A stretch of DNA of 64,000 nt from NCBI GenBank assembly GCA_033961575.1, contig CM066729.1, forward strand, positions 35,994,501 through 36,058,500, in the 5' to 3' direction. The notes beneath the pieces were generated by a model, which saw only the letters and a program-made list of their open reading frames with translations, ran no database searches and was not told where the DNA came from. Position numbers and translations under genes: made by a program. Each line of letters begins with the position of its first letter. Position 1 is the first letter of the stretch. Origin of the DNA: Aselliscus stoliczkanus (Eukaryota > Chordata > Mammalia > Chiroptera > Hipposideridae). Shown piece by piece: positions 26,662-38,040 of the stretch.

Positions 26662-26790
26662 CGGCAACTGAGGCACTCACTTCACTTCCCACCTTGGAGC
26701 CCTCTTCAACTCCCGGATCAATTCACTCCGGCGACGCCGGAAGGACCCGAGAGGAACCAGGCGTTGTCCGGAATCCGGCCCAGCCAGAGA
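26662..26790 (-). other. PDCD10: Probable PDCD10 non-coding exon 1 (5' boundary estimated)
   Basis: On the minus strand within the CpG island, sequence ending CAGTTGCCG is followed by a good donor GTAAGG (G at 26661, T at 26660). No ATG lies on the minus strand between 26662 and 26790, as expected for a leader without upstream start codons. ETS-type CCGGAA elements at 26737-26742 and 26768-26773 and ZNF143-type elements at 26801-26875 lie in or just upstream, fitting a TATA-less start near 26.74-26.80 kb. The transcription start is not visible from sequence and the upper boundary is a guess. Another donor inside the island cannot be excluded. Confidence 0.55.
26737..26773 (+). promoter_or_regulatory. 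Two ETS-type CCGGAA elements
   Basis: CCGGAAGG at 26737 and CCGGAATCC at 26768 match ETS/GABP cores often found at starts of TATA-less promoters. They fall at the inferred PDCD10 start region. Confidence 0.5.
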
Positions 26791-26800
26791 CGCGCAGGGG

Positions 26801-26818
26801 CCTATGGGGACTCGTAGT
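26801..26818 (-). promoter_or_regulatory. Second, degenerate ZNF143-type site (opposite strand)
   Basis: The minus strand reads ACTACGAGTCCCCATAGG, the same architecture as the site at 26859 (ACTAC, spacer, TCCC) with two to four differences, in inverted orientation about 40 bases away. Confidence 0.5.
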
Positions 26819-26826
26819 CTCACTCG

Positions 26827-26840
26827 CCGACGTCGTCGGC
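26827..26840. promoter_or_regulatory. GACGTC palindrome (CRE-core-like)
   Basis: CCGACGTCGTCGGC is a GC-rich near-palindrome containing the GACGTC core of a cAMP-response element, placed between the two ZNF143-type sites. The flanking T and A of a full TGACGTCA are absent, so factor identity is uncertain. Confidence 0.35.
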
Positions 26841-26858
26841 AAGTCCTGCCCAGACAAG

Positions 26859-26875
26859 ACTACAATTCCCAGCAG
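26859..26875 (+). promoter_or_regulatory. ZNF143 (Staf-binding) type site
   Basis: The plus strand reads ACTACAATTCCCAGCAG, essentially the consensus of the long ZNF143 element found in many bidirectional CpG-island promoters. It lies about 70-120 bases upstream of the inferred PDCD10 start. Confidence 0.8.
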
Positions 26876-26918
26876 GCTGTGCGGTGGAGCCGAGGGCGAT
26901 GGGTGGGGACACTTTCAG

Positions 26919-26923
26919 CCAAT
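26919..26923 (+). promoter_or_regulatory. CCAAT box (NF-Y type)
   Basis: CAGCCAATAG on the plus strand inside the CpG island matches the NF-Y core. It sits between the two divergent starts. Confidence 0.6.
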
Positions 26924-27017
26924 AGTAGGAGAGTTGCCTGCCTTGGCGAGAGGAGGTGAAATGAAGAGAGAGGGTGCCCCGAAAGCGAAGGAAGGGAGGG
27001 GTCAACTCTCACCTGCG

Positions 27018-27022
27018 CCAAT
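27018..27022 (+). promoter_or_regulatory. Second CCAAT box (NF-Y type)
   Basis: GCGCCAATCAGGG matches the extended NF-Y consensus CCAATCA/G. It is about 100 bases from the first CCAAT box and shares its orientation. Confidence 0.65.
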
Positions 27023-27313
27023 CAGGGTGGAGGGTCGGCCCCGCCGCCACTCACTCTTTGTGGGGGCGGTCTAGCAGAGCCGAAGAAGGAAGGGGGTTGA
27101 AGTCGGGGGTCGAGTTCGAAGTAGGGAACTTGGAACGGCAGAGATGTGGACACCGCGCAGACGGAGAGGGAGCCCCGGGGGAATCGCCAGGGTGGAGGGA
27201 TGCGCCCAGGCGGGAGGAGCAGCTTCCCCGAAAGCGTCCGAGCCCCAGGCACACCGGGCGACCAGACTTGCGGGTCGAGAAGGGATAGGTTGAGCCTGGG
27301 CTTCTCTCGCAGG

Positions 27314-27331
27314 CGGCGGGGCGGGGCGGGA
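27314..27331 (+). promoter_or_regulatory. GC-box cluster (Sp1/KLF)
   Basis: Overlapping GGGGCGGGG units run through the SERPINI1 side of the island, about 230-250 bases upstream of the estimated SERPINI1 exon 1. Confidence 0.65.
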
Positions 27332-27559
27332 GGCAGCTTCAGGTGTGAAACCAGGGAACGAAGAGAGGGGTCCCCAGGGGAACGGAAGCGGCAGAACAGC
27401 TGCAAAAGTGCAGGGAGCGGGAAGATAACCGGGTAGCAGCTTCCCACCGCCTCCAGCAGGGGGAGGAGCAACCGCTGCCGAATTCTCCAACTAGAGGAGG
27501 GGGAGGCGGAGCTTGGGTCCCTGTAGCTGCCGAAGGCGCAGCCTGGACTGTAGTTTCCC

Positions 27560-27644
27560 GGGAGAGAAGCGAGCAGGAGGAGCGGAGCGCGGTCCTCGGA
27601 GCATCAGCTCCCGCATCCCGCCAGGGGTTGCAGGTGTGTGGGAG
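27560..27644 (+). other. SERPINI1: SERPINI1 non-coding exon 1 (5' end estimated)
   Basis: GC-rich plus-strand sequence ends ...TTGCAGGTGTGTGGGAG at 27644, followed by a strong donor GTAAGC at 27645-27650. It contains no ATG, consistent with a leader exon. The last ~20 bases match my recollection of the human neuroserpin 5' UTR just before its exon 2 junction. The start is placed just downstream of the inverted-CCAAT-free, GC-box-rich part of the island; the real transcription start could lie anywhere from about 27.48 to 27.6 kb. Confidence 0.65.
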
Positions 27645-30600
27645 GTAAGCGTGGATGCCGCTCCTGGCGTCCGCACACTGCCCGGGAGACAGCGTCTTCC
27701 ATAGAAATTATCTCAAGGCACAACTAAAAAGAGTCTCGGGCTCGCGGTAGACAACTGGTGCAAACCCTTTTAGGTGAAATGTGTTGGAGTTTGAGAGGGA
27801 AAATAGGAAAAGGTGGCTTGACTTGAGGATAAAGGGCGTGGTTAGTGTTTTTGGTGTGAGTTGTGCCAAGAAAACTGTTCTGGAATTGAGGGAAACCCTG
27901 CTAATTGAGAACAAGATGCTATCGGGAGAGGTGCGTAGCTGGCAGGGGAAAAAAAAAATGTCATTGAAACAGAATTACTTCAGAACTCTTTCACATGAAA
28001 AATAACTTTGCATCCTTCAATGTCTACCTACCCTTTACGTTGTATTATCAGAGTGCCCTGCTACCGACATGTATTCCAGGGTGGTTGTGCTGCAGGTTCC
28101 TACAATTGAAAGAGATCTGGGTTAAAGAAGCAAATGCAGGCAGGAATAATCAAGATGACTGAGCCTATCAGAAGTATAACTTTTGCCAGCAATAATGTAA
28201 AAATGTGTTTTAATAAACGGATACTTAGCTTTCTTTCCAGTGGCTCTAGATGTTGGAACAAAGACCAGGACTCAGCCTACAGTAGGAACATACGGTGTAC
28301 TACATTGCTGCTCCTTATTCTGTCATTGGTGTCTGGTAATATTTGTACATTTTAAAAAAACAAAAGTACAAAAAAAGCTGTTCTAAGATCCTTTCTGTTT
28401 AGAGAGTATGTGCTAATTGATTACCCTTAGTACGTGTTATGAAGGATTCAGACTTAAAATACATTTAATAGTATCAAATAATACTTTATGGTTGGTATTA
28501 AACCATGTGTCATTTCTTTGAATGTAATTAAATACCTGTGGATGAAAATATGTTTTAATACGAGGTAAAGATGAAAGTCACACGTACCTTTGTGTAACAA
28601 TGACAAAAAGCACAGCCTTTTCTTTTTAGAAAAGTATGTAAAAAGCAATTTGCCTATCTCTTTTTCATTTTGTTACTGAGGTTCCCCAGATTACATAGCT
28701 TTTAATCATAGTAGCATATTGCAGCACATTTTGCTCTGAAATGCTTTCATTTTGACAGTTGTATATTTCAGTCTGCGTGAGTACTTTAATCTGGATTTTT
28801 TTGAACTAGGATCAGTAAAGTGGAGTAATTCTCTTTTATTTTCTTATTTTCACGTTTTCCTGATTTACTTAGGGTTTTTGGATTTTATTTCTGTAAGGCA
28901 CATAAAAATTCCTTAAAAAAAAAAGAAATGACTGGAAGAAATTCTGTTCATAGCTTCAAGTTCATTCCTACTGAGTGCTACTACCAATAAGCCTAAGTGG
29001 CTTATCAATGTATTTACTCCACCCCTCTGGTACCCCCTTCCACACGCTTACACACCAGAGAAATATACAGACCGACAGGTCTTAGAAAAGCAACTGTTTT
29101 TCGATTGTCCCCAAGCAGATTGGGTAAGTATTAGAAGCAGCGGAGACCTTAGAAGAAAGAAAAGCCACAGTAGCCACTAAACTTAGCAGCCATAGTAAGG
29201 ATCCCATTTTATCTTTGCTACATCAACAGAGAGTCAATTAATCCACATAGCTGATATGATCCTGTAAAAATGATTTTAGGGGGGAAAAATGCATGCTAGG
29301 GTATAGTGACGCATGGAAAAGATTCTTTGCCCTTGTTATTTGTGATTAACTGGATTGTCCTGAATCTGTCTTAGATTCTTTCTCGGGCTCTGCTATTGAT
29401 TCATTTTGTGAAATTGAACACTTGCTGTCACTGGTTTATTTCTACACTGTAATAATAATAATTAATAATAACACTGGCAATGAAGCTCTTTCAGAGCCTT
29501 TATTAAAAGAAATTTTTGAAAGAGTTTGGTTGGGGTCGGTTAATAATCAAATAAATGGGATAGAAAATAAATATCAAAATGTTCAAATTCAGATGTACTT
29601 TGATCCCAGGTCTACTCTGAGGTATCATAAAGGATAGAATATTGGTAGGAATGAATGAGTTTGTGGTATTAAAGTACTGGATTTCTTTTTTGCCTGTTTC
29701 TAAGACTTGAAGCCTTTTTATTATGTCAGTGAAACAGATTAGGTCCCTGTATCATTTGGGAGTAAGAAGATCATGTTTTTATAAGGGAGAAAATCATTAG
29801 CAATATATGATACTTGGATATTTGTTACCTTGAACTCTTGACACATTTTAAATTGATCACATTAAATCAGATAACCTGAAGACTCCTTGATTGTATCTTA
29901 CTGGTGTTGTGAAGGTTCATTACATGAGTTTATAATTTTATGTAAAGCACTGCCTAGGTTAAAGGTATATTTATTCTGCTCCTTATTTTTATTATTTGTA
30001 TATGGCTATCAGTGAATATATGATATGATGAAAAAGAAAAACCAAGGAAGTGCAGAATGTCTCTCTTGAATGGAAGATTCTCTCGGGATTAATGTTCTTT
30101 AGCCAAAGGATTTGGTTAATTTCAAATTACAAAATATATTTTGGACTTTTTTTAAATTTAAAATTTTGACTCTCAGCCTATTGAGTAGCATGGATTTCTC
30201 TTTTTAACAGGAGGATTCACTGATGCATGCAGCACTAAAGAGCCAGACTTAAAGGTTCAGGATCAGATCAAATGGTTTTGGTGGGATGGGGTGGGGGTAA
30301 GGCCTTTGCAAGTGGGGATAGTTATGAAGAAAAGTGTTTGAGAAAGATACCCTTAGCAAGGGAAAAAAAGAGATCAGATTTTTTTTTTTTGTTAAAGATC
30401 TAACAGATGCCTGTAAGTGATTCCATGGTCTTCCTTCATCCCACTCATTAATTTCTAAAGGCCTGTATCCATAATGGGATACGTACATAGTCATTTTAAC
30501 CGGAGTCAGACTGACATTGATTCATGACATTTTGAATAATCATAGGTTATTGAAGCAAAGCAGAAAAGACTGTGCCTGCATACAGTCAGTTCTAATGAAA

Positions 30601-33600
30601 CTTATTATTATTTAGACATAATAATGAAAAGAAGTAAAAACCTAAAATGATGTTTTGCCCCTTAATAACAGAGGTACTTGAACCAGACAAAAAAGATGAG
30701 CAAAAGCCACTGCCCACCCCCTTTAAAGCCAACTCCTAAGGTGAAACACTGTTTTGGGGATCACAATTAATTATTATACAAAGGTAAGGATTTATTTTTG
30801 TTCTGTTTTCAATATTACCTATAATGTTTTCAGAAGTTAGTCCTTAAAGCTTGGTGAGTGTGTTTTTAGTAACTTGATTATTAGCTCCTGGAGACTAATT
30901 TTTTTTCTGTCTCCTGCTGATTCATGCTTAGCATAAAGAAGTAGTCCTATAACCACTTGCTAAGTTAAAACCATTAACTGATACTTCTTTAATGTATGCA
31001 TTGAAACATCTTACAATTTGATAGACAACAGTCAGTTGACCTCTCAGAATAATTACTATACATTAGGCCTACTGAGAATGTCTTTGTGCTGGTTAGCTTT
31101 TGCAAAAGTGTCAACTAAACCCTGTTTGATTCAGAAAGTGTGGGCTGCGAAAAGATTTATCTACAACTTTGTGTGCCAATGTTTCTAAATTCACCCCAAG
31201 GCTGGAGAATATGGGTGAGGGGAAAGACTCTCCCACGGGTGGCGCCCAAGGTCTGTAGTTTACAGCTAGGAAAACCTATTTGTGCCTCACCACCATTTTG
31301 CCTTAAGAAAATATCTTGAAGCTTATCTATAAATAGCATATTTTATTCTATTAAAACTGAATTTGCTCTTCCATTTTTCAAATAATTCCTTCTGAAAAAA
31401 AAAAAAAACAAGAAAAAAATGAAGCCAGACTGATTATGTTTAACCACATGTGGAGTTGGACGTTGATTGTTTTTTGCATTTGACCTTCCAGAAACAGATT
31501 AATCTGATTAGTGTTAGGATTAAGAATTCAAATGTGATTTTTTAAAATTTTTATTATAAGGCCTGGAGAATTCTAGTTAATTGTAAATAGTTCTTTAGTA
31601 GTAAATTTAATAATAACACATTTAACTGCCTTTCGTTTTTGTTTTAACATATTTCTTCTAGCATCCTCATACAAATTGTCTTAGAGTTGATGATTGATTA
31701 ATCCCCTTCGTGCCCCTTTGGCATTACACTTAATACTTAGCACTGTGCCTTGTGTAGAGTTAGCTGAGTTCCTAACTATCTTCACCACATGCTTCCTATC
31801 TTCAGAACTGGGACTGAGTTTCGTTTACCTTTGTATTTGCTTTGAGAGCCTTATTTATAGTCCTTGGTAACAACTTGTTTAAATGTTGACAGCCTATAGT
31901 GAAGCATCATTTTACATTTTTCACTGACAAGTACAACTACAAAAATGGATTTTTATTAGACGTCTGTTTAGCACCAAATTCAGCCCTCTGCCCACAACAG
32001 TTGCTTTTATAGAACTAAATGTAAATATCGCTGTCTTTTGTTGGATTCTGAATGAATATAGCAAACATTGCTATTAACTGCAACCTTGCGTATGTATGTC
32101 TGTCTCCTTTAGATGCAGATTTATTAACTGGATGTCCTTTGGAATTTGTGTAGTCTTGCTTGGCCTCTAGAACTTTACTAACTTAAAGATGTACTTTTAG
32201 AGAACACTCCCCACACATACATACCCTTTCTAGGACTTTTTTTTTATTCCTGGACACATAGAAATAGAAACTTAGAGAGAAATACATAAACGTAATATGA
32301 GTGAGGCTTTATTTTAACTAAAACTTAACTGGTCTTGAATGTTCTATTTTCAGTGAAGCGGTTGCATTGGGAAGGCTTATTCAGGCTTATTATACTGAAA
32401 TTCTACAGGTGTTTCTCATCGTTGAGCCAGCACTGGAAGAGATGAGTTCTGAGCGTTGGCACTAGGTGCCTGGTGCTGGCCTTCTGCTTAGTGCAGCTGC
32501 TGAAGTGTGCATGGTACCAGAAAATCCAGCCACTGCTTTAAGGCCCCCTTCTGGTGCACCCTAGGAAAGGAGCTTTCTGAGCTCCTCACAGATTTAAAAT
32601 GTGTGTGGGGGGTGGGGGGTGGGGGGTGCGGGGTGGGCGAAGGCAGGCAGATGGAATGGACTTGGATTTAATCAGTCTGGTTTTCCTAAGTGTATTGTTT
32701 TTCCCAGATCTATCTCAGACCAGAGTTCTCAGTAACAGTAACTAAGGTGTCACAAAGTGATGTTTGTAGCACAATGTAGCAATTTGATGGTTACCTATCA
32801 ACTTTGTATTCCACCCCCAACCCTTCCGCAGTAACGCATACCACCCCCAGAGTCTTGGCTGCATTGGAATGGACTTGGAAGAGCTCACTGGAATACTTTT
32901 GATATTTTGCCCGATATTGAATTGCTTCTGTCATTTTTTTGATAACCTAAATTTTGTTTTTGAAAAACTAGTTTTATATGGGGTATTTTAACCCTATGTA
33001 ACTTGAAAAGTTAGTTAATTTTATTATTTTTCCACCTTTTAGTAATATACTATAGATACAGTATTTTGATGTATAATTTTTGCCATTCACTTGAATTAAA
33101 TCAGTTATTGGAGCATTTAATTGTTACGTACTTCACAAAGCAATTTAAAATCATTGAAGCAATTAATGGTTTTTAGATACATTCAGACTCCTAGTTAAGA
33201 AATCTGTACAAAATATCCTAAATTCTTTGATATTAAATACCTTATTCTATGTTCAAAGCAGGTTAAATTGTATTTTATGTCATATCATTTGACATATACT
33301 ACTGGATGAAATTTGTATAATACCAGTATTCTCACAGCTATGTAACAATAGTATAATTTCTGTTTTTGCTAAATTAGGGAACCTTAAAAATTATGTTGTG
33401 AGGTCCTGAACACAAGGTACATTAACTTAATCTAAGTCAGAAAAGTAATTTTTTTCTGTATTTCAGTTTCTGGTATGTTCTTTTAAAAATAAAATGCTAA
33501 TAAGTTAAAATTACACAGGCCTAATAATAACTATTAATATTTTTAATATAACACAATTATCTAATAATTAGTACCATAAAATTAAACATGTTTAAGGAAA

Positions 33601-33617
33601 AACAAATCTTTTCATCC
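27645..33617. other. SERPINI1 intron 1, repeat-poor proximal part
   Basis: Six kilobases after the promoter contain no SINE of the young families, in contrast to the rest of the intron. A weak L2-like fragment may lie at 31.64-31.89 kb and a G-rich tract at 32.6 kb. I see no reading frame or RNA gene I can name. Confidence 0.6.
32601..32638 (+). repeat. G-rich tract with G-quadruplex pattern
   Basis: Three runs of six G separated by single T, then GGGG and GGG runs, satisfy the four-run quadruplex pattern on the plus (SERPINI1 sense) strand. Confidence 0.85.
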
Positions 33618-33628
33618 AAGATTATCTT

Positions 33629-34064
33629 TTTTTTTTTTTTTTTTAAGATTTTATTGGGGAATTGGGGGAGGGGAACAGCGTTGGGGAATCAGGGAAGGGG
33701 AACAGACAAGTTGCTGTCTTTTTGTTCTTCAGTCTAGTTGCGGAGGACGTTGCTTACTGACCCATGTTGGTGTCATCATTGCGCTCTTCCTGGATGAGGC
33801 AGATCGGTCGCCAGCCTCTGGATGGTCGCTCACAGCGGCTATTGGCTGCTCACGCTGGCTTGCCAGCCACTCACTGTAGCCTGTGGCAGCCCACTGCAGC
33901 AGGGGCTGCAGTCCACACTATCGCAGGGCTTGCACAGCCCAGCTCCAGGCGGAGCTGTTGTTAGCTGTAGAGGGCAGTGTCACTGGCCCTCATATGTGGG
34001 ATCCGAACCGGGGCCGCTGGCATCCCAAAACCAGCTTTTAACCAATGCGCCACTCGGCCGGCCC
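33629..34064 (-). repeat. Long tRNA-headed SINE
   Basis: A full-length minus-strand copy with GGGCCGGCCGAGTGGCGCAT head and CCCCAATAAAATCTT tail, flanked by AAGATTATCTT at 33618 and AAAATTATCTT at 34065. It lacks the 10-base segment and has two copies of the 3' module. Confidence 0.93.
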
Positions 34065-35762
34065 AAAATTATCTTGAAAGCAAATTTTTACTCACATTGT
34101 ATGACCCCAAAGTGTTGACAATTTAAAAAATAGTTTTAAAGTACGTATCAATTGGAAAGGCTTTCAGTTGTACATTTTATGCACAATGACATAAAACTAC
34201 ACAGACTTATTTTTCCAGAACAAGAAGTGAAGGAAAGGAGTTGTTCACTTTTTGTTTAAGGCTCAATGTTGTCAGGGTTTGCCTTAATGCTTTCTCTCGT
34301 GCTTGCTGCAATATGAATGCTTCTGCTGGTCCAGAGATCACATTCTAGTGCAGAGTCAGGGGCAGGAAAAATGGCTGTACCTAGTGAGTCTTTCCCTTTT
34401 AATCAGGAAGTAAAAGTTTTCCCAATGACCTCCAGCAAATGTCCACAGTGGACTTACTTGTCCATGGCATGTGGCTGCCCCAAGCTCAAGGCATATTGAG
34501 ATGTCAAGGACTTGTGGCCTTTATGGTGGATAAAGCACAGGAACAGTGGTTTGAGAATAATTTGGGGGTCACCAGTCAATAGTTTAAGCCATAATCTGAT
34601 AATTAAAATCATGTTAACTTTAAATTGTATTCCTTTTCATTCTGACTCAGTGCCTCATGTATGTTTTTTTATCCCCAGGTTAGAAAACTATAATTTTCTT
34701 ACATCAAATTTTCACTTCTGTGGCTACCAAATTTCAAGTCTGTAGACAAAGACATTCCTCAAAAACTTGGTATCTTGGGTTAAAAAGTCATCGAGCCCAT
34801 GCCTCATTTCATACTTGCCCTGTAATTTCATTACAGTTATATTCAGTAATACTTGAAAGAATGCTTTCATCATAAATCTGCTTTAAATCTCAAAGTATAA
34901 AAAAAATCCTGTATAAACTGCATTCAAGAATATGGGTATAATGCAAATAAAAGAACAATTGAATACTAGGATGATTTTTAAGAAAATTTGTTTATCTGCC
35001 TGAAAAAGCAAAATAAGCCATTATTTCATAGAGAAGAACTCACTCTAAAAGTGTGAGTTCCAGAATAACACCATGCTGGAAAATGGTGTTATTTACCATT
35101 TTTAAAACGTGAAAAATGTTATCAATATCTCTATAATGATTATTACCTATTGTAAATTATGGCTCATTCTTACACTGACACGTCTTGGACTTATAGTTTT
35201 GATAAATTATGATTTCTAGAGATAGGAAAGTCTGAGGAGAAAATTAAAACTGAGAAAATAAACACATTTTTTCTACATAAATAACTCATAATCAAACATG
35301 TTAACTATAGAACTTTAGTTATATTACAGTTTTCTTCATTATCATATCGACACTTTGTTGTCCAATTTTTGCATTTTATCTTGTGACCTTAGGTGAGTGA
35401 CTTTTTTGGAACAAAACTCTCCAGATAGAGTTATATGTAAGTTTCTATATTATTTTACAGTCTGTAGCATAGAGTTGAGTGCTATAGAGAAAAACAACAA
35501 AATATGTGAAATCACTTACTCCTTGGCATAGTCTTCGGTCAATATAGTTAACAGATGAAGACATTACAAGACACATGTACATGAAAACAAAGATTTGTGC
35601 CTTCAGACTGTGAGATTACAACAGTTACTATGTTAGAAGTCTAGTAGCAGAAGAATCTGGTTTATATTGTCATAAGGGAAGGCTTTGAGGAAGAAGCAGA
35701 GCAGTGTGGTGCACTCGTTAGGAGCCAGGGAGGCAGACTACAGCTTGCAAGCACACTGCCTT

Positions 35763-35873
35763 TATTTTTTTTTTTTTTGAGGGCTGTGTCACTGGCCCTC
35801 ATATGTGGGACCCGAACCGGGGCACTGGCTTCCCAAGCCAGCGCTTAACCACTACGCCACTCGGTTGACCCAA
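35763..35873 (-). repeat. Short tRNA-headed SINE
   Basis: A complete short-family copy with a poly-A tail, flanked by CACACTGCCTT at 35752-35762 and 35874-35884. Confidence 0.92.
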
Positions 35874-36056
35874 CACACTGCCTTCTTTTTATAAATCAAT
35901 TTTTATTGGAACAAGGCTATGCCCATCATTTACATACTGTTAAGATTGTTTTCTTGCTACAACAGCAGAGTTGAGTCATTGTGAAAAAGACCACATGGCC
36001 CGCAAGTCTAAAATATTTCCTATCTGGCTTTTTTTTTAAAAAATTCTGTCAACCAC

Positions 36057-36210
36057 TGGTTAAGAATGTGGTCTCTGCAGTCAGACAAAACTGGGTTCAA
36101 ATTTGGACTTGATCCAAAGGTTGTTTATGTTGATATAATGAGGTTTCACATAAAGTGCGTTATACAATATCTGACGTGGTAGATGTTCAGTAAATATTTA
36201 TTGAATTTAT
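36057..36210 (+). repeat. MIR SINE fragment
   Basis: TGTGGTCTCTGCAGTCAGAC and CTGGGTTCAAATTTGGACTT match the MIR head; the distal part is a diverged AGTAAATATTTATTGAATTT end. Confidence 0.65.
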
Positions 36211-36477
36211 TAGATTTTATTATGATTTATTGTAAATGAACTATTACATTTAATTCAAATGTATTGTTTTAAATTAACTACAACTTTTAATTCAAATGAA
36301 CTATAACTTTAATTCAAATTTAATTCTACATTTAAGTACTCCCTACCCCTAAAATAAATGTTCAGGAAACTGGGAAGGGTATCATCTAACTGTAAGAAAT
36401 TTTTAAGAATTGCACAAACTATTTATTAGGGACAATGAGCTTGATGTAAGAGCCAAACAACTAAAATGTGTGGAAAA

Positions 36478-36822
36478 GTAAAGCTCAGACTTTATGAGTT
36501 TGGTTCCAGACCACTGCAATAAAGCAAACATTGCAGTTATGCAAATCACACAATTTTTGTTTGGTTTCCTAGTGCATATAAAAGTTAGGTTTATAGTATA
36601 CTATATTCTATTAAGTGCACTAGCATTATGTCTAAAAAATCAATATACAAACCTTAACTTAAAAATATTGCTGACAAACGCTAACCATCATCTAAGCCTA
36701 TTGGAAAAATGCTCTGATACACTTGCTTGATGCAGGATTGCCACAAACCTTCAATTTGTAAACAACACAATGTCTGCAAAGCACAATAAACTAAAACACA
36801 ATAAAGTGAGATATGCATGTAA
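36478..36822. mobile_element. Tigger1-type (pogo) transposon relic, internally deleted
   Basis: TTTATGAGTTTGGTTCCAGA, CACTGCAATAAAGCAAA and the right-hand TTGCCACAAACCTTCAATTT and CACAATAAAGTGAGATATGC segments are terminal parts of Tigger1 elements. The transposase-coding middle is missing: the left region joins the right region near 36.7 kb. The left terminal repeat is truncated. Confidence 0.75.
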
Positions 36823-36929
36823 TTAAGACTGAACAGCATGTTGAATATTGTAGGGACATATGCCAGTCAATTAAAAAAGTTAAGATATTTTATTAGAATG
36901 TAAAGGAAAATGATACGTAAAAGTGAATA

Positions 36930-37446
36930 TAGTAAAGAGAGGACACCAGTACCAATCTTACAGATATAAAAGAGATTATTAGAGAACACTTAACAATTGT
37001 AACAAATTATATAAACTAGCTGACATGGACAGATTGCTACAAAAACACAAAGTACCAAAACAATGAAATAGAAAATCTGAATATAGACTCAAAAATCTTG
37101 AACAAAGTACTAGCGAATTAAATCTGGCAACAATTAAAAATTATATACTGTGATCAAATGGGATTTATTCCAGGAATTCAGGGTTGGTTTGACATAATAT
37201 CAGTGTAACATTCTATATCAATAGAATAGAAGACACATGAGCGTCTCCATAGACGCAAAAAAAAAAAAATTCACAAAATTCAACACATTTCCATGATGAA
37301 AACTCAACAAACTAGGAATAAAAAGGAAGCTCCTAAACCTGATACAGGACATCTACAAAATCCCCACAGCTGACATAATTTTTAAGGGTGAAAGACTGAA
37401 CATTTCATCTTAAGATCATGAATAAGAGATGTCTGCTTTCACCTTC
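36930..37446 (+). mobile_element. L1 LINE ORF2 relic, left segment
   Basis: Plus-strand sequence follows L1 ORF2, including the segment coding D-Q-M-G-F-I-P-G-I-Q-G-W-F of the reverse-transcriptase region near 37150-37195. Frameshifts and small deletions destroy the frame. The relic resumes at 38041 after a SINE insertion. Confidence 0.85.
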
Positions 37447-37459
37447 TGTTCAACATTAT

Positions 37460-38040
37460 TTATTTATTTTTTAAAAGATTTTATTGGGGATTTGGGGGAG
37501 GGGAACAGCATTGGGGAGTCGGGGAAGGGGAACAGACAAGTTGCTGTCTTTTTTGTTCTTCAGTCTAGTTGCGGAGGACATCACTTCACTCGCCCATGTT
37601 GGTATCGTCATAGCGCTCTTCCCGGATGAGGCAGATGGGTCGCTGGCCTCTGGGTGGTCGCTCACCGCAGCTATTGGCAGCTGACGTTGGCTGCCAGCCA
37701 CTCACGCTGGCTGCCAGCCACTCACGCTGGCTGCCGGCCACTCACTGTAGCCTATGGCAGCCGACTGCAGCAGGGGCTGCAGCCTACACCATCGCCGGGG
37801 CTCGCACAGCCCAGCTCCAGGTGGAGCTGTTGTTAGCTGTAGAGGGCAGTGTCACTGGCCATCATATGTGGGATCTGAACCGGGGCCGCTGGCATCCCCA
37901 AACCAGCTCTTAACCAATGCACTACTCAGCCGGCTTTTTTTTTTTTTTGAGGGCAGTGTCACTGGCCCTCATATGTGGGACGAACCGGGACCGCTGGCTT
38001 CCCAAGCCAGCGCTTAACCACCGCACCACTTGGCCGTCCC
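37460..38040 (-). repeat. Dimeric SINE (short unit joined to long unit)
   Basis: On the minus strand a short-family unit (38040 to about 37945) with its own A-run of about 14 is followed directly by a long-family unit ending in AATAAAATC and A-rich tail at 37460. A single 13-base duplication TGTTCAACATTAT flanks the pair (37447-37459 and 38041-38053), with no duplication between the units. The long unit carries three copies of an approximately 20-24 base CACTCACGCTGGCTGCC-type unit. Confidence 0.88.

Larger units (their letters stand above)
26380..27690. promoter_or_regulatory. CpG island / bidirectional PDCD10-SERPINI1 promoter
   Basis: This is the only long stretch in the window that is both GC-rich and rich in CpG. 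It separates a minus-strand first-exon donor at 26661 from a plus-strand first-exon donor at 27645. It lacks an obvious TATA box on either side. Motifs include ZNF143-type sites at 26801-26818 and 26859-26875, ETS elements at 26737 and 26768, CCAAT at 26919 and 27018, and tandem GC boxes at 27314-27331. The motifs cluster towards the PDCD10 side, which fits broad housekeeping expression of PDCD10 versus restricted neuronal expression of SERPINI1. No repeats interrupt it. Confidence 0.9.

Noticed and set aside
26256..27074. 272-residue plus-strand open frame in the CpG island
   Set aside because: It is rich in Pro, Arg, Ser and Ala, crosses the PDCD10 exon 1 and promoter motifs in antisense, and has no domain; long frames are expected by chance in GC-rich sequence.
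27022..27490. Overlapping minus-strand open frames of 139-149 residues in the CpG island
   Set aside because: Same low-complexity GC-driven composition, several overlapping frames of similar length, located between the two promoters.
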